A DNA stretch of 64,000 nt from Gentiana macrophylla (GCA_026214975.1 CM047817.1:60048407-60112406), one strand, 5' to 3'. Shown: positions 1-11,775, numbered from the stretch's first letter. Program-made: numbers and translations. The notes: generated from the sequence alone by a model not told the origin.

Positions 1-187
1 GGATCAGAAGATGTATTAAATGCGGATGCTACAACAACTTCAACAACATTGATCTTACGATAATTTCTCGAGCATTATGGCGATACTACTTTATTTATGG
101 CATAAGGCCTATATATATACATACTACTACTACTAGAAAGAGGTAAAAGAAATATATTTGGTACCCCTCATTGTGCCTGCAATCTCG

Positions 188-200
188 CCCTTTTATAGGC
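188..200 (-). promoter_or_regulatory. Possible TATA box on the minus strand
   Basis: Read on the minus strand the sequence is CCTATAAAAGGGCGAG, a good plant TATA context. The other LTRs in this window carry the same kind of box in the same orientation as their element. No transcript or downstream gene can be identified, so this is only a candidate. Confidence 0.3.
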
Positions 201-215
201 AATTTTTCCACTTGC

Positions 216-347
216 CGGATCGATCCGAGAAAGGGCGGATCGATCCGGGAATAAAAATATTATCCCAGGATATTCTCTGCAGAGGCCACATCTTTGGATA
301 ATCATTATGCCTCCTCGGATCGATCCGAGGTAAATCGGATCGATCCG
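216..347. repeat. Four copies of palindrome CGGATCGATCCG
   Basis: The perfect 12-bp palindrome CGGATCGATCCG occurs at 216-227, 236-247, 316-327 and 336-347. Within each pair the starts are 20 bp apart, and the pairs are 100 bp apart. The block is GC-rich inside AT-rich DNA. This points to duplication of a two-palindrome unit or a regulatory cluster. No function can be assigned. Confidence 0.75.
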
Positions 348-871
348 GATAGATTTTTTCCAATCTTAATCGAAACTTGATAAAATCATAACTTGAGGCT
401 GGATCTCCAAATGACATAATTCAAGATGCGTTGGAAAGCCCTTGAGGAGATCTATAACTTCCATGAAGACTTCTTTTTCAGAAAATGCCTTTTTGCTGGG
501 CCATTTGTTCGTTGAAAATATAACTTGATATGGCGTCACGAACCATTGGTCCACTTGAACTTTAAATCTCGTGGCACTTCCTTTATTCCTTCAAAAGATA
601 TGATTTTACTCCATAAAATGTCGTCACTCGGGGTCTTGGTTTACCTAAGGTCTGTAAAATACCAAAAATACCCACGTGAATCTGACACGACACTCCGGTT
701 ATTAACCCGGTACAAAATTTATAACTTTTTATCATTTTTTACTAGATTTTTATAGTATTTAGATTTATTCATAGCTATTAATATTTTATAAGATTATCGT
801 TATATTTTATTATATTTTATATAAAAAGAGTCGATAACGTATATAAAACATCGTAATTTTTATCATATAAA

Positions 872-1466
872 TGTTATACATCACTAAGTCAACAAGATCA
901 CTTAACCGGTCAAGTAACAGCCAAGTGAAGGTTCAACTGACTAAGGCATTTCATCTACACTTATTCAGAACGTGTGAATAATCAGAAGATCAAGCATTAA
1001 ATGCAAAATCAATAGATGATCAATCAAGGATGGATTTTATGATTAACGTTTGAATAAAATTCGGATCACTGAGATCAATGAGGATATAATCAAGGGGAAT
1101 CAAGAATTAAATCAAAGATTATTCTCCACATTAAATAGCCAACGGACGGAAATTCAAATCAAGGATTATTAAGGCTATAAGTAGAAGGCATTGACAGACA
1201 GAAAAAACAACGATTGAATTATAGAAGAACAAGCAGAAACTCTGTCAATTTGAAAAGCTTCTATCTGAACTTAAAGGACATATTTAGAGATCAACTCATT
1301 AATCAGAGCTCAAATTCCACATCAAGCGCTGAGATTGATCAACAAATCTGTGAATCTAATTCACACCGAATTGAAGCAATTGAATTAGAGAAATCTGAGA
1401 AGGAGTTGCAACCCTTTGTGATAGCTGCTGAAGGATTTGTTCTCAAGGTGCAGTGCTGGAGACTGG
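872..1466 (+). mobile_element. Sirevirus-type LTR, left half (interrupted by COP1)
   Basis: This segment abuts COP1 at 1467, and its continuation resumes after the duplicated ACTGG at 16010-16014. The right half (16015-16389) resembles the reverse complement of the SIR1/SIR2 LTRs, including a stretch around ACAGGAGAAGAGTGGA and the terminal GGACCAACA, so the whole is read as one plus-strand LTR. The start at 872 (TGTTATACATC) is the best TG start in the area. No matching target duplication was found, so the left boundary is tentative. The short open frame 1214-1483 runs through the boundary with COP1 and is not treated as a gene. Confidence 0.45.
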
Positions 1467-3282
1467 TGTTAGGAAATCACTAGTTTAACACATCGGAATT
1501 TAAAATTTGATTTCCTTTTTCTAGATCGTTCTTCGTTTAATGCAATAAACACGTTAAGTAGTTTGACGGTTATACCTTGATGATCTATAATATCGTCGAT
1601 TTGACCGTCAACGGAGAGTAGTACAGTGCGCAAGCAGTCCACGTGTCTGGCCTCTATCGCTAATCCACACGAACTCCTCGTCGGAATCCTCCTTGTATTG
1701 CTATTGGAAAACTCCGGTTGTTAGACCGGCCTTTTTCCCCTCTCTCCAACTCAATATAGGATGCCCTCTATTTTACACAAGAACTATGAACTTTTGCAAT
1801 TGTGATGTACAAAAGAGCTTGACACCCACCTCTTATTTATAGTGAGAGGGGAGCCCCTATGTAGAGTGGAGGAGAAGAAAACATTTTTCCAATAAAATAA
1901 GGAAAATCTTCTAGATTGATTTATCTCTTTTTATTCTAATTATTCTTGCCAATATCTTATATTGAATATAATTATCTTATTACCATAAATCTATTTTTCC
2001 AAAATCAATTAATATCTTATATTAATATTATGGTAATCTTATTAATTAAATTGCACAATCCAAGTGTATCTTTATACCTTAGATGTGGCGCCCCAAATGC
2101 CAATTAATTGGCTTCCGGAATATTTTTTAATTAATATAATTTGTATGTAATTAATATCTTGTATTTTATTTATTCATAATAAATAAATACCACCATATTA
2201 ATTTACCACTATAACCTTTATTGTCTAGAGATAAACTTTCCTTATTTGGTTATCAACTATAACCGCATTTTAATCCGACTCGAAGTTCATGTGTGTGACC
2301 CGATAGGCTTCCGAATATGTTGGCCATAGACACAAAGTGCAATTTACTAAAATGCCCTTCATGCCTAACGATCACGGGATAGCGTCTAGCAACACACCGT
2401 GATCCCCAATCATTGGAAGAGTCAAAAGCAATGACTTCTACCTTTCATGTGAAGCAGTTACCGTGCAACTTACAATCCTATCGCCATAATAATATCCATA
2501 CGATCGTATCTCGAGTGTCAATACATTAACGATCGTATCTTATAATCTGGATATCATGCTCTCTCGGGATAAAACATTTACTCCCACTTTGCAAAGATTC
2601 TCGAGAGCTAGACATTCCTTATAAAAAGGCCATTTCGGATATTTGATCCCAATCATAGGATACACGATTCTCGGACGACCAATCATGTATACTCCGTATG
2701 CTTCAATATTATACCCAATCACTACCGCATGATCGCCCCATTGCTAGGGGAAATCTCAATAGTGTCAAAGCATGACAATCCACACCGTGATGCCATGAAG
2801 ACTCCGGTCTAAAGGATAATTACACAACCGCCACATAGTGTGACACTTAATGTAAGTGGGTCAGTCTAATGTACGCATTCTCTAATACACGTCCACATAC
2901 AATCCAAGTGTCTCTACACTTTGATAGACGAGATCTATCCCTACCTTCTATAAGATAGAAAACATCCAATACGTGCTAGTCTGGTTATACCATCAATGTC
3001 CCATTTGACAGTACATAGGACTAGAGACATTTAAGTTCCAAACTTGTTATAGCGATTAGAGATCTCATCAACCATAATCACTATCATGGTTTCTCTTCAC
3101 AGTTTGATACTAGGGACGTTACTATATATGTACAACAAATAACATGAAGATAAACAATATATAATAACATAAATGCTTTTATTAATCATAATAAAGTTAT
3201 TACATGAACTAAATAGACTGTAAATGACCCGACCCGGTCGGATCTGGTCCAACCCGATTGGGTTTAGGACACCTTTCCAACA
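1467..3282 (-). repeat. COP1 3' LTR
   Basis: This 1816-bp repeat matches 14195-16009 throughout. On the plus strand it starts TGTTAGGAAATC and ends CCTTTCCAACA, giving canonical TG...CA ends. A minus-strand CTATAAATA lies near 1833-1842. The 60-codon open frame at 2540-2722 also occurs in the other LTR only because the LTRs are copies, so it is not called as a gene. Confidence 0.95.
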
Positions 3283-3295
3283 ATCTCCCACTTGG
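3283..3295 (-). promoter_or_regulatory. COP1 polypurine tract
   Basis: Directly inside the left LTR, the minus strand reads CCAAGTGGGAGAT just before the LTR start TGTTGG. This is the plus-strand DNA primer for retroelement replication, and its position proves that 1467-3282 is the 3' LTR. LARD1 carries the same 12-mer CAAGTGGGAGAT at the equivalent place. Confidence 0.85.
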
Positions 3296-3297
3296 CC

Positions 3298-5120
3298 TAA
3301 AGCCAATCACCCATATGCCTAAGCCCATGCAAGTGAACATGTTTCTCATGCTTTGCTTGAGACAATGCCTTGGTCAACAGATCAGCTATGTTATCATCCA
3401 TGTGGACTTTCTCTATCTTTACATCTCCTCTATCTACTATCTCTCTAATCAAGTGATAGTGCTGTAGCACATGTTTGGACTTCTGATGAGACCTTGGTTC
3501 CTTTTACTGAGATATCGCTCCATTATTATCACAGTAAAGAGGCACTGGACCTTCAATGGAGGGAACCACACCAAGTTCAGTAATGAACTTCTTTATTCAA
3601 ACTGCTTCTTTTGCCGCCTCCGTGGCTGTAATGTATTCGGCTTCCGTTGTAGAGTCTGTAGTAGTCTCCTACTTGGAACTCTTCCAGCTCACTGCTCCGC
3701 CGTTAAACGTGAAAACAAATCCAAATTGTGACTTAAAGTCATCCTTGTCAGTTTGGAAACTGGCATCTGTGTAACCTTGTAAAACTAAATCATCGTTTCG
3801 AAAACCAGGAACATATCCTGAAGTACGTCTCAAGTACTTGAGGATATTTTGACGACAATCCAGTGACCATCACCTGGATTGGACCGGTACCTATTAGTCA
3901 TACTAAGAGGGTACGAGACATCTGGTCTTGTGCACAACATGGCATACATGATAGACCTGATTGCCAAAGCATAAGGGATCTTACTCATTTGTGCCCTTTC
4001 CTCCTCTGTCTTAGGACTCATTCCCTTCAACAGGTAGACCCCATGTGACATGGGCAGCAATCCTTTCTTGGGTGCTCTCAATCTTGAATCTCTTGACATC
4101 TTGTCTATATAGGTGGATTCGCACGGACCAAACAACCTCTTAGATCTATCTCTATAGATCTTTATTCCTAGAATATAGGCTGCCTCACCCAAGTCCTTCA
4201 TTGAGAAGTTCTTGGATAACCAAGCTTTGACTGATTGTAACATAGACACATCATTCCCTGTGAGCAATATGTCGTCTATATAAAGCTCTAAGAACACAAT
4301 GGAACTCCCACTAACCTTCTTGTAAACACATGGCTCATCTTCGTCCTTGATGAAATCAAACTGTTTGATTACCTCATCAAAGCAAAGATTCCAACTCCGA
4401 GAAGCTTGCTTTAATCCATAAATGGATCTTTGCAGTTTACACACCATCCTGGCGTCATTGGTTGTGAAACCCTCAGGCTGTGTCATATACACCTCCTCAG
4501 ACAGGTTCCTGTTAAGGAAAGCTGTTTTCACATCCATCAGCCAGATTTTGTAATCATGGTATCTTTGCAATAGCGAGCAAAATTCTAATGGATTTTAACA
4601 TGGCAACAGGCGAAAAGGTTTCGTCATAGTCAAATCATTGTCTTTGCTTATAACCTTTTGCCACTAACCTTGCCTTGTAGGTAGTCACGTTACCGTCCAT
4701 GTCGGTCTTTCTCTTAAAGACCCAATTACACCCTATAGGAACTATTCCTTCAGGTGGATCAACTAAGTTCCAAACTTGGTTTTCTTTCATGGATTCCATT
4801 TCAGAATTCATGGCTTCCAGCCATTTCTCTTTGTCATTCCTTAATAGCACTTCCTCATAAGTTCTAGGGTCCTCATCTTCCATGAGATACATGCCAGTGT
4901 ACCTTTCGGGTTCACGGCGTTCCCTGGTGGATCTTTGAGGTTCTAGTGTGTCCACGGTAGAGGCTGGCATCACATCTGTGTGCGGCAAGTCCTCTACTTC
5001 CATCAACTGACTGTTATCCGTAAGTAGTTCTTGAATTTCTTCAAGATCAATCTTACTCCCACTGACCCTATCCAGAATAAACTCTTTCTCCAAAAAATGG
5101 CCAGTCCTGGCAACAAACAC
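3298..5120 (-). pseudogene. pol: COP1 reverse transcriptase and RNase H (broken)
   Basis: Reading on the minus strand, 4635-5120 holds the start of the copia RT domain (a NWVFKRK-type block and KARLVAKGY). 3830-4570 holds the core with MDVKTAFLN, YGLKQASRSW and the catalytic YIDDILLTGND. 3298-3829 holds RNase H, which ends in a recognisable ADLLTKALSQAKHEKH segment. RT and RNase H copy the RNA genome to DNA and remove the template. The YIDD aspartates survive, but the reading frame shifts between 4570 and 4635 and again before the RNase H, so no complete enzyme is encoded. Confidence 0.9.
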
Positions 5121-5960
5121 CTTTTGTTCCTCAGATGGTAAAATTGGTATCCTCTAGTTTCTCTAGGATAGCCCACAAACAGACATTTGTCAGATCTGGC
5201 CTCTAATTTGTCGGGCATCATCCGCTTCACGTAAGTTGGACAACCCTAAGGTTTAAGATATGCTAGATTCGGTTTCTTCATACCTCATATGGTGTAGAAT
5301 CAACCATCTTTGATGGAACTCGGTTCAGTGTATAGGATGCGGTTTCTAGTGCATACCCCTAAAATGATTTTGGGAGAACTGCATAGCTCATCATGGATCG
5401 TACCATGTCTAACACGGTACGGTTCCTCCTCTTAGATACGCCATTCATCTGAGGCGTACCTGGAGGGGTCCATTCAGGTAGAATCCCATTCTCCTTCAAA
5501 AAGTCTTAAAACTCTCCATCTAGGTATTCTTCACCTCGATCGGATCAAAGTGTTTTGATTTCTCTACCTAGTTGTTTCTCCACTTCACTTCTGAATTCCT
5601 TGAACTTTTCGAGGGCTTCAGACTTATACTTCATTAAGTATATATAACCATAGCGAGAATGGTCATCAGTGAAAGTGATAAAATAAGAGTATCATCCTTT
5701 GGCTTGAATTGGCATTGGGCTACATACATCAGTATGTATGAGCTCAAGCAATTAATTTGATTTTATCCCTTTGCCACTAAAAGGTGACTTTGTCATCTTA
5801 CCAAGTAAACAAGCTTCGCATGTATCAAATGATTCATAATCGAATTGATCCAGCATTCCATCTTTATGGAGTTTGGATATGCGATTCTTATTTATATGGC
5901 CAAGTCTACAATGCCATAAGTAGGATTCAATCAAGTCATTTGTCTTGGCTTTCTTGTTAT
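5003..5960 (-). pseudogene. pol: COP1 integrase (broken)
   Basis: 5760-5960 contains the pre-integrase zinc-binding block (WHCRLGHINKNRISKL followed by CEACLLGKM). The central catalytic core (5231-5750) has a recognisable PQMNGV...RRNRT segment when read through stops. 5003-5230 holds the C-terminal copia signature around RSDKCLFVGYPRETRGYQFY. The family inserts cDNA by a D,D35E catalytic triad. Several stops and shifts in 5231-5751 destroy the core. Confidence 0.85.
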
Positions 5961-6628
5961 TTATATTAAGTACGTCAACATTCATATCTAATATGTAGAG
6001 ACCATTGCTAAGTATGCCAGTGCTATAAAAAATTCCATCACGTGAAAAAGAACAACATTTATTCTCAAACTTAAATGAAAATCCATCAACATCTAATGCG
6101 GAAATTGAAATAATGCTCTTCGTAAGAGCAGGAACAAAATAACAGTTATTAAGTTCAAGTACTAGCCCACTGGGCAATGAAAGAAAATAAACTCCTACGG
6201 CTAGTGCATCAACACTTGCTCCATTTCCAACGCGTAGGTGTACCTCTCCTTTCCTTAGCTCTCTAGTTCTTCTTAGTGCCTGCATATTCATATAAATATG
6301 AGAACCACAACCAGTATCTAATACCCAGTTGTTAGACTTAGAAGAAGCAATATTGATCTCAATCATAAATATACCCGAAGTTGAAGCATCAGAATGCTTC
6401 TTCTTGGTACTCAAGAAGCCTTCGCAGTTTCTCCTCCAATGTACGGTCTCACGCAATGGAAGCAAGCATCCTTGGATTTGTCTTTTTCTATCTTAGGCTT
6501 TGGCTTAGGTGCAGCCTTCGCCTTCTTGGACTTTTCTGGGCTTTAGCCTTGCCCTTGCTTGAAGTGACCAGCAACACTTGCTTTCCCTTCCCTACAGTGC
6601 CCTCAGCAGTTTTCAACATGTTCAATAA
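5961..6628 (-). pseudogene. COP1 protease and nucleocapsid end of Gag
   Basis: The open frame 5752-6465 begins with a zinc-knuckle remnant (HWRRNCEGF) and continues into an aspartic protease core with NNWVLDTGCGSHIY; the active site is DTG. From 6466 to 6628 the frame is broken, but it still encodes the lysine-rich stretch before the zinc knuckle. The region ends at the COP2 insertion site (TSD CTCCG), and the rest of gag continues at 11776. Confidence 0.85.
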
Positions 6629-6633
6629 CTCCG

Positions 6634-7035
6634 TGTGGAAATATTACTCAGAATACTGAGTGTGGAAATATTACTCAGAATACTGAGTCTGCTTCAGCAG
6701 GGTGCTCAGCAGACTCTGCTGAGCCTCAGGATTTCGTGCATATTATTTTGTACACCTTATTTAATTATAAAAGACATATTAATTGTTTGTAAAAGACATA
6801 TTAATTGTGATTCATATAAACAATTAATATGTCAAACTCTAGTTTACTTTATGTCATAGACATAGCTTTTACTTTTTACTTTTGCATGCTTGCCGCCCAC
6901 ATCTACATACTCAAGTGGCCGCCCTAGCTAGCTAGTCTCTCTATCTCAATTGTATCTATTTATACATCTTTTTACTCAATGAATAAACTAAGTTGAAGTT
7001 TACTCTTGTGTTTATCACATTCTCAAACTCTCTTC
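6634..7035 (+). repeat. COP2 5' LTR
   Basis: This 402-bp repeat matches 11367-11770. Its first 27 bp are immediately repeated (6634-6660, 6661-6687), and each copy contains the palindrome CTCAGAATACTGAG. A TATTTATA-type box lies near 6957. Most disagreements with the 3' LTR are in the CAG/CTG-rich part (about 6640-6730). Confidence 0.92.
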
Positions 7036-7048
7036 ATGGTAGCGAGGC
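7036..7048 (+). promoter_or_regulatory. COP2 primer-binding site, degenerate
   Basis: The sequence directly after the 5' LTR is TGGTAGCGAGGCG. It keeps the TGGTA start of the tRNA-Met complement but differs from the usual TGGTATCAGAGC downstream. The divergence includes the CAG, which is the kind of site where copies in this window often disagree. Confidence 0.55.
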
Positions 7049-7089
7049 GTTCATCGAGTTCTAAAATCCATTTGCAAAACTCGCTTCTT

Positions 7090-8075
7090 TTTTTAGGAAA
7101 AATGTCAACATTATCTCGAAGTTTCATCTCCTTGATGAGACTCACAATTTGCCTCACAGGATGGGATAAGCGAACACTCTTCTTTACAAATCATAAACTT
7201 GATGGTAACAATTACTTGCTATGGTCAAGGTCTATGAAAATGTATATCTCCGGCCAGGCAAGATGGGATATCATGCAGTTCCAAACCCCCCTCTTTGGCC
7301 CGACCCCAAGTTTGAAGCATGGGACACGAGAAAATAACCAAGTCATGACCATCCTCACGAGGTCTATGAAAAAGAGATCAGTGAGAACTTCATGATGTAT
7401 GACACTTTGCTAAGGAAATGCAGGACAATGCCAGAGACCTTTACTCAAAAATGACAATACATCTCAAGTCTATGAACTCAAGCTCAAATTCAAAATTGAG
7501 ACAAGGGGATATGTCTCAACTCAATACTTTAATCAACTATCTAAGGCATGGCAACACCTAGATATGTTGGAAACTCACCCTGGAATGATGTTAAAGATCT
7601 TGCTCTCTTTAAAGACATTATAGAGAAAAGAGAGTGTTCAAATTCCTTACTGGGATGAATCCTACTCTTGATGATGTCGAGGTAGAATTCTTGCTACTAA
7701 ACCTCTTCGAATCTCAAATCCATGTTTCTTTGAGGTCAAACATGAGGAAAGCGAGGAGGAAAGTAATCTTTGCTAAACACCCTGCCGACAACCCCTATGA
7801 AGGTGCGCCTCATCGAAGGTTAATGAGACTTCTGAGAAGCTTCTTGATAAAAGCTGGAAAGCATTCGTGATCTTTGCAAGCGCACAAATCACACCAAGGA
7901 CAATTCTTTGGAAGCTACATGGCAAGCCTAACCCCTCTAAAACCTCAAAACCAACCAGGGAAAATCAAGCGAGACTTGTCGGTGAAGAGGAGAATGATGA
8001 TGATGGTGAATGCTCAGTTCTTGCCTTTAAAGCCTTTATTGCTCAAAGATCGGAAGGTAGCTCCCCTCTTTGAAA
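7090..8075 (+). pseudogene. gag: COP2 gag (broken)
   Basis: The first segment (7006-7395) carries LDGNNYLLWSRSMKMYI, the N-terminal signature of copia Gag proteins, which form the virus-like particle. The frame is lost after 7395, with fragments at 7634-7870 and 7867-8073. The zinc knuckle is not readable. The start codon is uncertain; an ATG at 7102 lies close to the conserved block, so the upstream part of the open frame is probably leader. Confidence 0.75.
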
Positions 8076-8300
8076 TGGCCACTCATGCTAAAGCAGGTAT
8101 ATTTTACTCACATCTTAGTAATGAGACTTGGATTGTTGACTCTGGGGCTTCTTCCCATATACCGGTAATAAAAACCTTATTACCCAATATATGCCATGCA
8201 ACTGATTCACTGAATTAAGGCTGGCGATGGTTACATTTCTTATGCAAAAGGTGTTGGGAAGGTTAAACTTACTAATCAGATATATCTACAGAATGTCTTG
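8076..8300 (+). pseudogene. COP2 protease fragment
   Basis: The segment encodes ETWIVDSGASSHI, with the aspartic-protease active site DSG at 8138-8146. In copia elements this enzyme cleaves the Gag-Pol polyprotein. The open frame stops at 8218, and the rest continues in another frame into the pre-integrase region. Confidence 0.8.
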
Positions 8301-9462
8301 TTTGTTCCAAAGTTAGACTGTAACCTTATATCTGTCAGTAAACTCACTAAAGATCTGAATTGGACTGTTGTTTTTAATAAGAATCAGTGCACATTCCAGG
8401 ATCTTTCTTCACAGGAAGTGATTGGACAAGCTAAACCTTGCTCAGGACTGTTTGTGATCAACCCTGCTGAAGACAGAAGACTGAAGACAGAATCTGCCTC
8501 AGCAGCCTGCACTCTGAACCTAGACAATATCATGTTATGGCATTATAGACTAGGACATCCAAGTTTTGGTTATTTAAAGTCTTTAATCCCTGAATTGTTT
8601 AAAGGATGTAATCTTAATGATCTTCAATGTGATATTTGTCAATTTGCTAAACTCACCAAATCTGTGTATGCTAAATTACCTCACTTACCCTCTTCCCCTT
8701 TCACCCTAATTCACAGTGATGTATGGGGACCCTCAAGAGTGAAAAGTATAACAGGAAAAAGGTGGTTTGTAACCTTCATTGATGATCATACCAGAAACAC
8801 TTGGCTTTTCTTAATGAAAGACAAATCTGAAGTTGGACCTATCTTCCAAGAATTTTATCACATGGTCTCCACCCAATTTAATACTAAGATCAAGATCTTA
8901 AAGACTGATAATGCTCTGGAATACTATGAGTCTAACCTCAGTAACTTCTTGACAAACAGAGGAATTGTTCATATCAGTAGTTGTGTGGAAACACCTCAAC
9001 AGAATGGGAGTCTTTGAAAGAAAGAACAGGCATCTCATTGGAAATGGCGAGATCAATCATGTTCACTACACATGTTCCTAAATACATGTGGGGTGAAGCT
9101 ATATTTGCAACATATTTAATCAGCAGACTTCCCAGCCAGAGTGTTAGGTTTCAAAACTCCTCTCCAAACCTGCTGACCACACACTCCTGCTCTCATCTTA
9201 TTACCCAATTGCCTCCAAAGATCTTTGGTTGTATCTTGTGTTTGTTTATATCCATGCTCAACATGAAGTAAACTTGATCCTAAAGCTCATTAGTGCATTT
9301 TCCTTGGATATGCACTGCAAGCAGAAAGGTTACAAGTGTTACTCTCTCATCGAAAAGAAATTTTACAATTCTATGGATGTAAAATTCTTTGAAAAAACTC
9401 CTTATTACAAAGCAAACCCTCTGAGCCAGCCACTGATGGAAACACGATTGAGATTGAACTAA
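8298..9462 (+). pseudogene. pol: COP2 integrase (frameshifted)
   Basis: The 239-codon open frame 8298-9017 covers the end of the protease and the pre-integrase zinc block (LWHYRLGHPSFGYLKSL, CDICQFAKL). It then covers most of the catalytic core (LIHSDVWGP, FIDDHTRNTWLF, KTDNALEY, TPQQNG). The frame shifts by one base in a short G run near 9005, just before the conserved catalytic glutamate. The C-terminal part lies in 8981-9271 and 9229-9462. The enzyme cannot be made as it stands. Confidence 0.88.
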
Positions 9463-9776
9463 GTCCGTTCCCTCAGCAAACCATTTATCCTCAGCAGACT
9501 CATAACCTTGGCGACCCGGATGCCCACATTCGACTCCCCTCGGCGACCTGTGACCCGAGTCTCATCGATACTCATCAGCCCACTGAGCCTCAGGAACCTA
9601 CTGACCCAGAGCCTGCTGAATCAGAACCTCAGCAACCTACTGAACCAGAGTCTGCTGGACCTCAGCTTACCGACTCTCAGCAGTCTCCTGAAGTAGATGA
9701 CAGACCTATTGCTCTAAGGAAAGGGAAAAGATCATGCACTGATCATTCTATTCATAATTATTTATCTTATGATCAG
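9463..9776 (+). other. COP2 integrase-RT linker, proline/glutamine rich
   Basis: The stretch is rich in CCTCAGCA/CTGAGCC-type triplets and would encode repeated Pro-Gln-Glu residues, typical of the flexible linker between copia integrase and RT. The frame is interrupted (open frame 9508-9696 is out of register with RT). Confidence 0.55.
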
Positions 9777-10650
9777 TTGTCTCCTGTCTTTGCCATGTTT
9801 ACACAGGACCTGGACTCTCACTCTATTCCTAGAAATATTCAGGAGGCCCTTCAAAATGCTAAATGGAAGGCTGCTGTTAAAACAGAGATGACTGCTCTCC
9901 TGGATAATCATACTTGGGACCTCACAACTCTTCCCAAAGGCAAGAAACCAGTTAGCTGCAGATGGTTATTCACTATCAAATACAATGCTGATGGTAAAAT
10001 TGACAAGTATAAAGCCAGATTGGTAGCAAGGGGATTCACTCAAACTTATGGCATTGATTATAAGGAAACTTTTGCACCAGTGGCAAAGCTCAACTTGTCA
10101 GTCTCTGATTTCCCTAGTTGTCCAACTTGGTGGCCTCTTCACCAATTGGACATAAAAATGCCTTTCTAAATGGGGACCTCACCGAGGAGGTTTATATGAC
10201 TATACCCCTGGTTTTATCAATCCTCATACTCAAGGCAAGGTGTGCAACCGAGGAAATCTCTATATGGCTGAAGCAATCACCAAGGGCATGGTTTGGAAAA
10301 CTCACTCTTTGTGGTTAAAGGCTGCTGGATATCATCAATGCAACTCGATCACACCATGTTTGTCAAGACAACCAACCAGGAGGAGGTCCATTCTAATTGT
10401 ATATGTGGATGATATCATCCTTCTTGGAGATGACTCTCTGAGATCAGAACTTGAAGACTCTCTTGGCAAAGGTGTTCCAAGTTAAAGATCAGGCTACCTC
10501 AAGTACTTTCTTGGTATGGAAGTAGCTAGAAACACCAATGGCATTTCGAGTCTCCCAAAGGAAGTATGTCTGAACCTCATCTGAAGGAAAGCGGCATGAT
10601 GGGATGCAAACTGCTATATCTCAGGTAGACCCAGGTCATACCTCTTGCAT
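9777..10650 (+). pseudogene. pol: COP2 reverse transcriptase (broken)
   Basis: 9777-10169 encodes the RT N-terminal half, including [18 protein letters not shown] and [14 protein letters not shown]. 10118-10318 continues with [16 protein letters not shown]. 10240-10485 contains the intact catalytic box IVYVDDIILLGDD. These pieces are in different frames, so at least three shifts separate them. The YVDD motif shows that the element once encoded an active enzyme. Confidence 0.9.
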
Positions 10651-11290
10651 GGTGACATTCTTTGTCGAGGAAAGAACAATATCAAAGGCTTGTAGGCAAA
10701 CTCATATACCTTTCTCACACAGAGACCGATATTGCATATAGGGTCGATCTGGTCGATCAATTCATGCATTGCCCTCTTGAGCAACATTGGGATGCAGTGA
10801 ATAGGATCTTGAGGTATTTAAAATCCACTCTGGCAAGGCCTGCACTTCACCAAGTCTCTTGATAGATCAATCAAGGTCTACACCGATGTTGATGGGAATT
10901 TGGATGTCACATTGATGGAGGAGGTCTACCACAGGCTATTGCTAATATATATGGGGAACTTGGTTACTTGGAGGAGCAAGAAACAACCCTCTTGTGTCAA
11001 GAAGCGATCTTTGAAAGGTGAACTAAGGGCACTTGTACTTGGCATTTGTGAAGCTCTATGGCTAAAAAGTCTTGGTGAACCCGACAACTTCCGAATCGAC
11101 AAGAACCTATCACACTCTGTTGTGATAATAATTCAAACCTTATGCATGGCGGCCAGATCCAGTCCATCATGATAAAACCAAGCATGTGGACATTGTGAGA
11201 CACACTACGAAGGAGAAGATTGATGCCAAGATTATTCAACTCCAGTATGTTCCTCACAGATCGAATGTCGATATTCTTACCAAGGCTATT
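10651..11290 (+). pseudogene. pol: COP2 RNase H (broken)
   Basis: 10662-10862 encodes the RT-RNase H connection (YQRLVGKLIYLSHT, ILRYLKST). 10860-11290 encodes the RNase H remnant, ending in the region around QYVPHRSNVDILTKAIPP. The frame is shifted near 10862 and 11172. The purine tract and 3' LTR follow. Confidence 0.85.
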
Positions 11291-11354
11291 CCACCTCTTC
11301 ATTCTCAGATTAGACTAGTAGCAAACTTGTTTGCATCAACATATATCTGACCCG

Positions 11355-11366
11355 ATTTGAGGAGGG
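11355..11366 (+). promoter_or_regulatory. COP2 polypurine tract
   Basis: The sequence TTTGAGGAGGG lies directly before the 3' LTR start TGTGG at 11367. It is the expected primer for plus-strand DNA synthesis and confirms the plus orientation. Confidence 0.8.
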
Positions 11367-11770
11367 TGTGGAAATATTACTCGAGAATCATCGAGTGTGG
11401 AAATATTACTCGAGAATCTGAGTCAGCTTCAAACAGGTGCTCGTGCACTCTCTTTGAGCCTCGTGGATTTCGTGCATATTATTTTGTACACCTTATTTAA
11501 TTATAAAAGACATATTAATTGTTTGTAAAAGACATATTAATTGTGATTCATATAAACAATTAATATGTCAAACTCTAGTTTACTTTATGTCATAGACATA
11601 GCTTTTACTTTTACTTTTGCATGCTTGCAGCCCTACATCTACATACTCAGTGGCCGCCTAGCTAGCTAGTCTCTCTATCTCAATTGTATCTATTTATACA
11701 TCTTTTTACTCAATGAATAAACTAAGTTGAAGTTTACTCTTGTGTTTATCACATTCTCAAACTCTATTCA
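11367..11770 (+). repeat. COP2 3' LTR
   Basis: This 404-bp copy of 6634-7035 ends TTCA immediately before the target duplication CTCCG (11771-11775). The doubled 5' end is also present here, but both copies of the palindrome are altered where the first LTR has CAG or CTG. Confidence 0.92.
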
Positions 11771-11775
11771 CTCCG

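Larger units (their letters stand above)
1..871. other. Unassigned AT-rich sequence, no gene
   Basis: No convincing coding region is present. Two short minus-strand open frames (193-417 and 366-554) overlap, lack recognisable motifs and look incidental. A possible minus-strand TATA box (TATAAAAGG, near 188-197) lies next to a block of palindromes, so the stretch could be an LTR or leader of another minus-strand element cut by the window edge. The rest (about 700-870) is very AT-rich. Confidence 0.5.
6634..11770 (+). mobile_element. COP2: full-length Ty1/copia retrotransposon nested in COP1 gag
   Basis: Terminal repeats 6634-7035 and 11367-11770 (about 403 bp) start TGTGGAAATATT and end TTCA. 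The target duplication CTCCG is at 6629-6633 and 11771-11775. The coding order on the plus strand is gag, protease, integrase, RT, RNase H. COP1 gag reads up to both sides of the insertion, so the insertion is clean. All domains are recognisable, but the frame is broken many times. The element is about 5.1 kb, a normal size for copia. Confidence 0.95.

Noticed and set aside
2540..2722. 60-codon frame present in both COP1 LTRs (also 15268-15450)
   Set aside because: LTRs are copies of each other, so the recurrence is not independent evidence, and no domain is seen.
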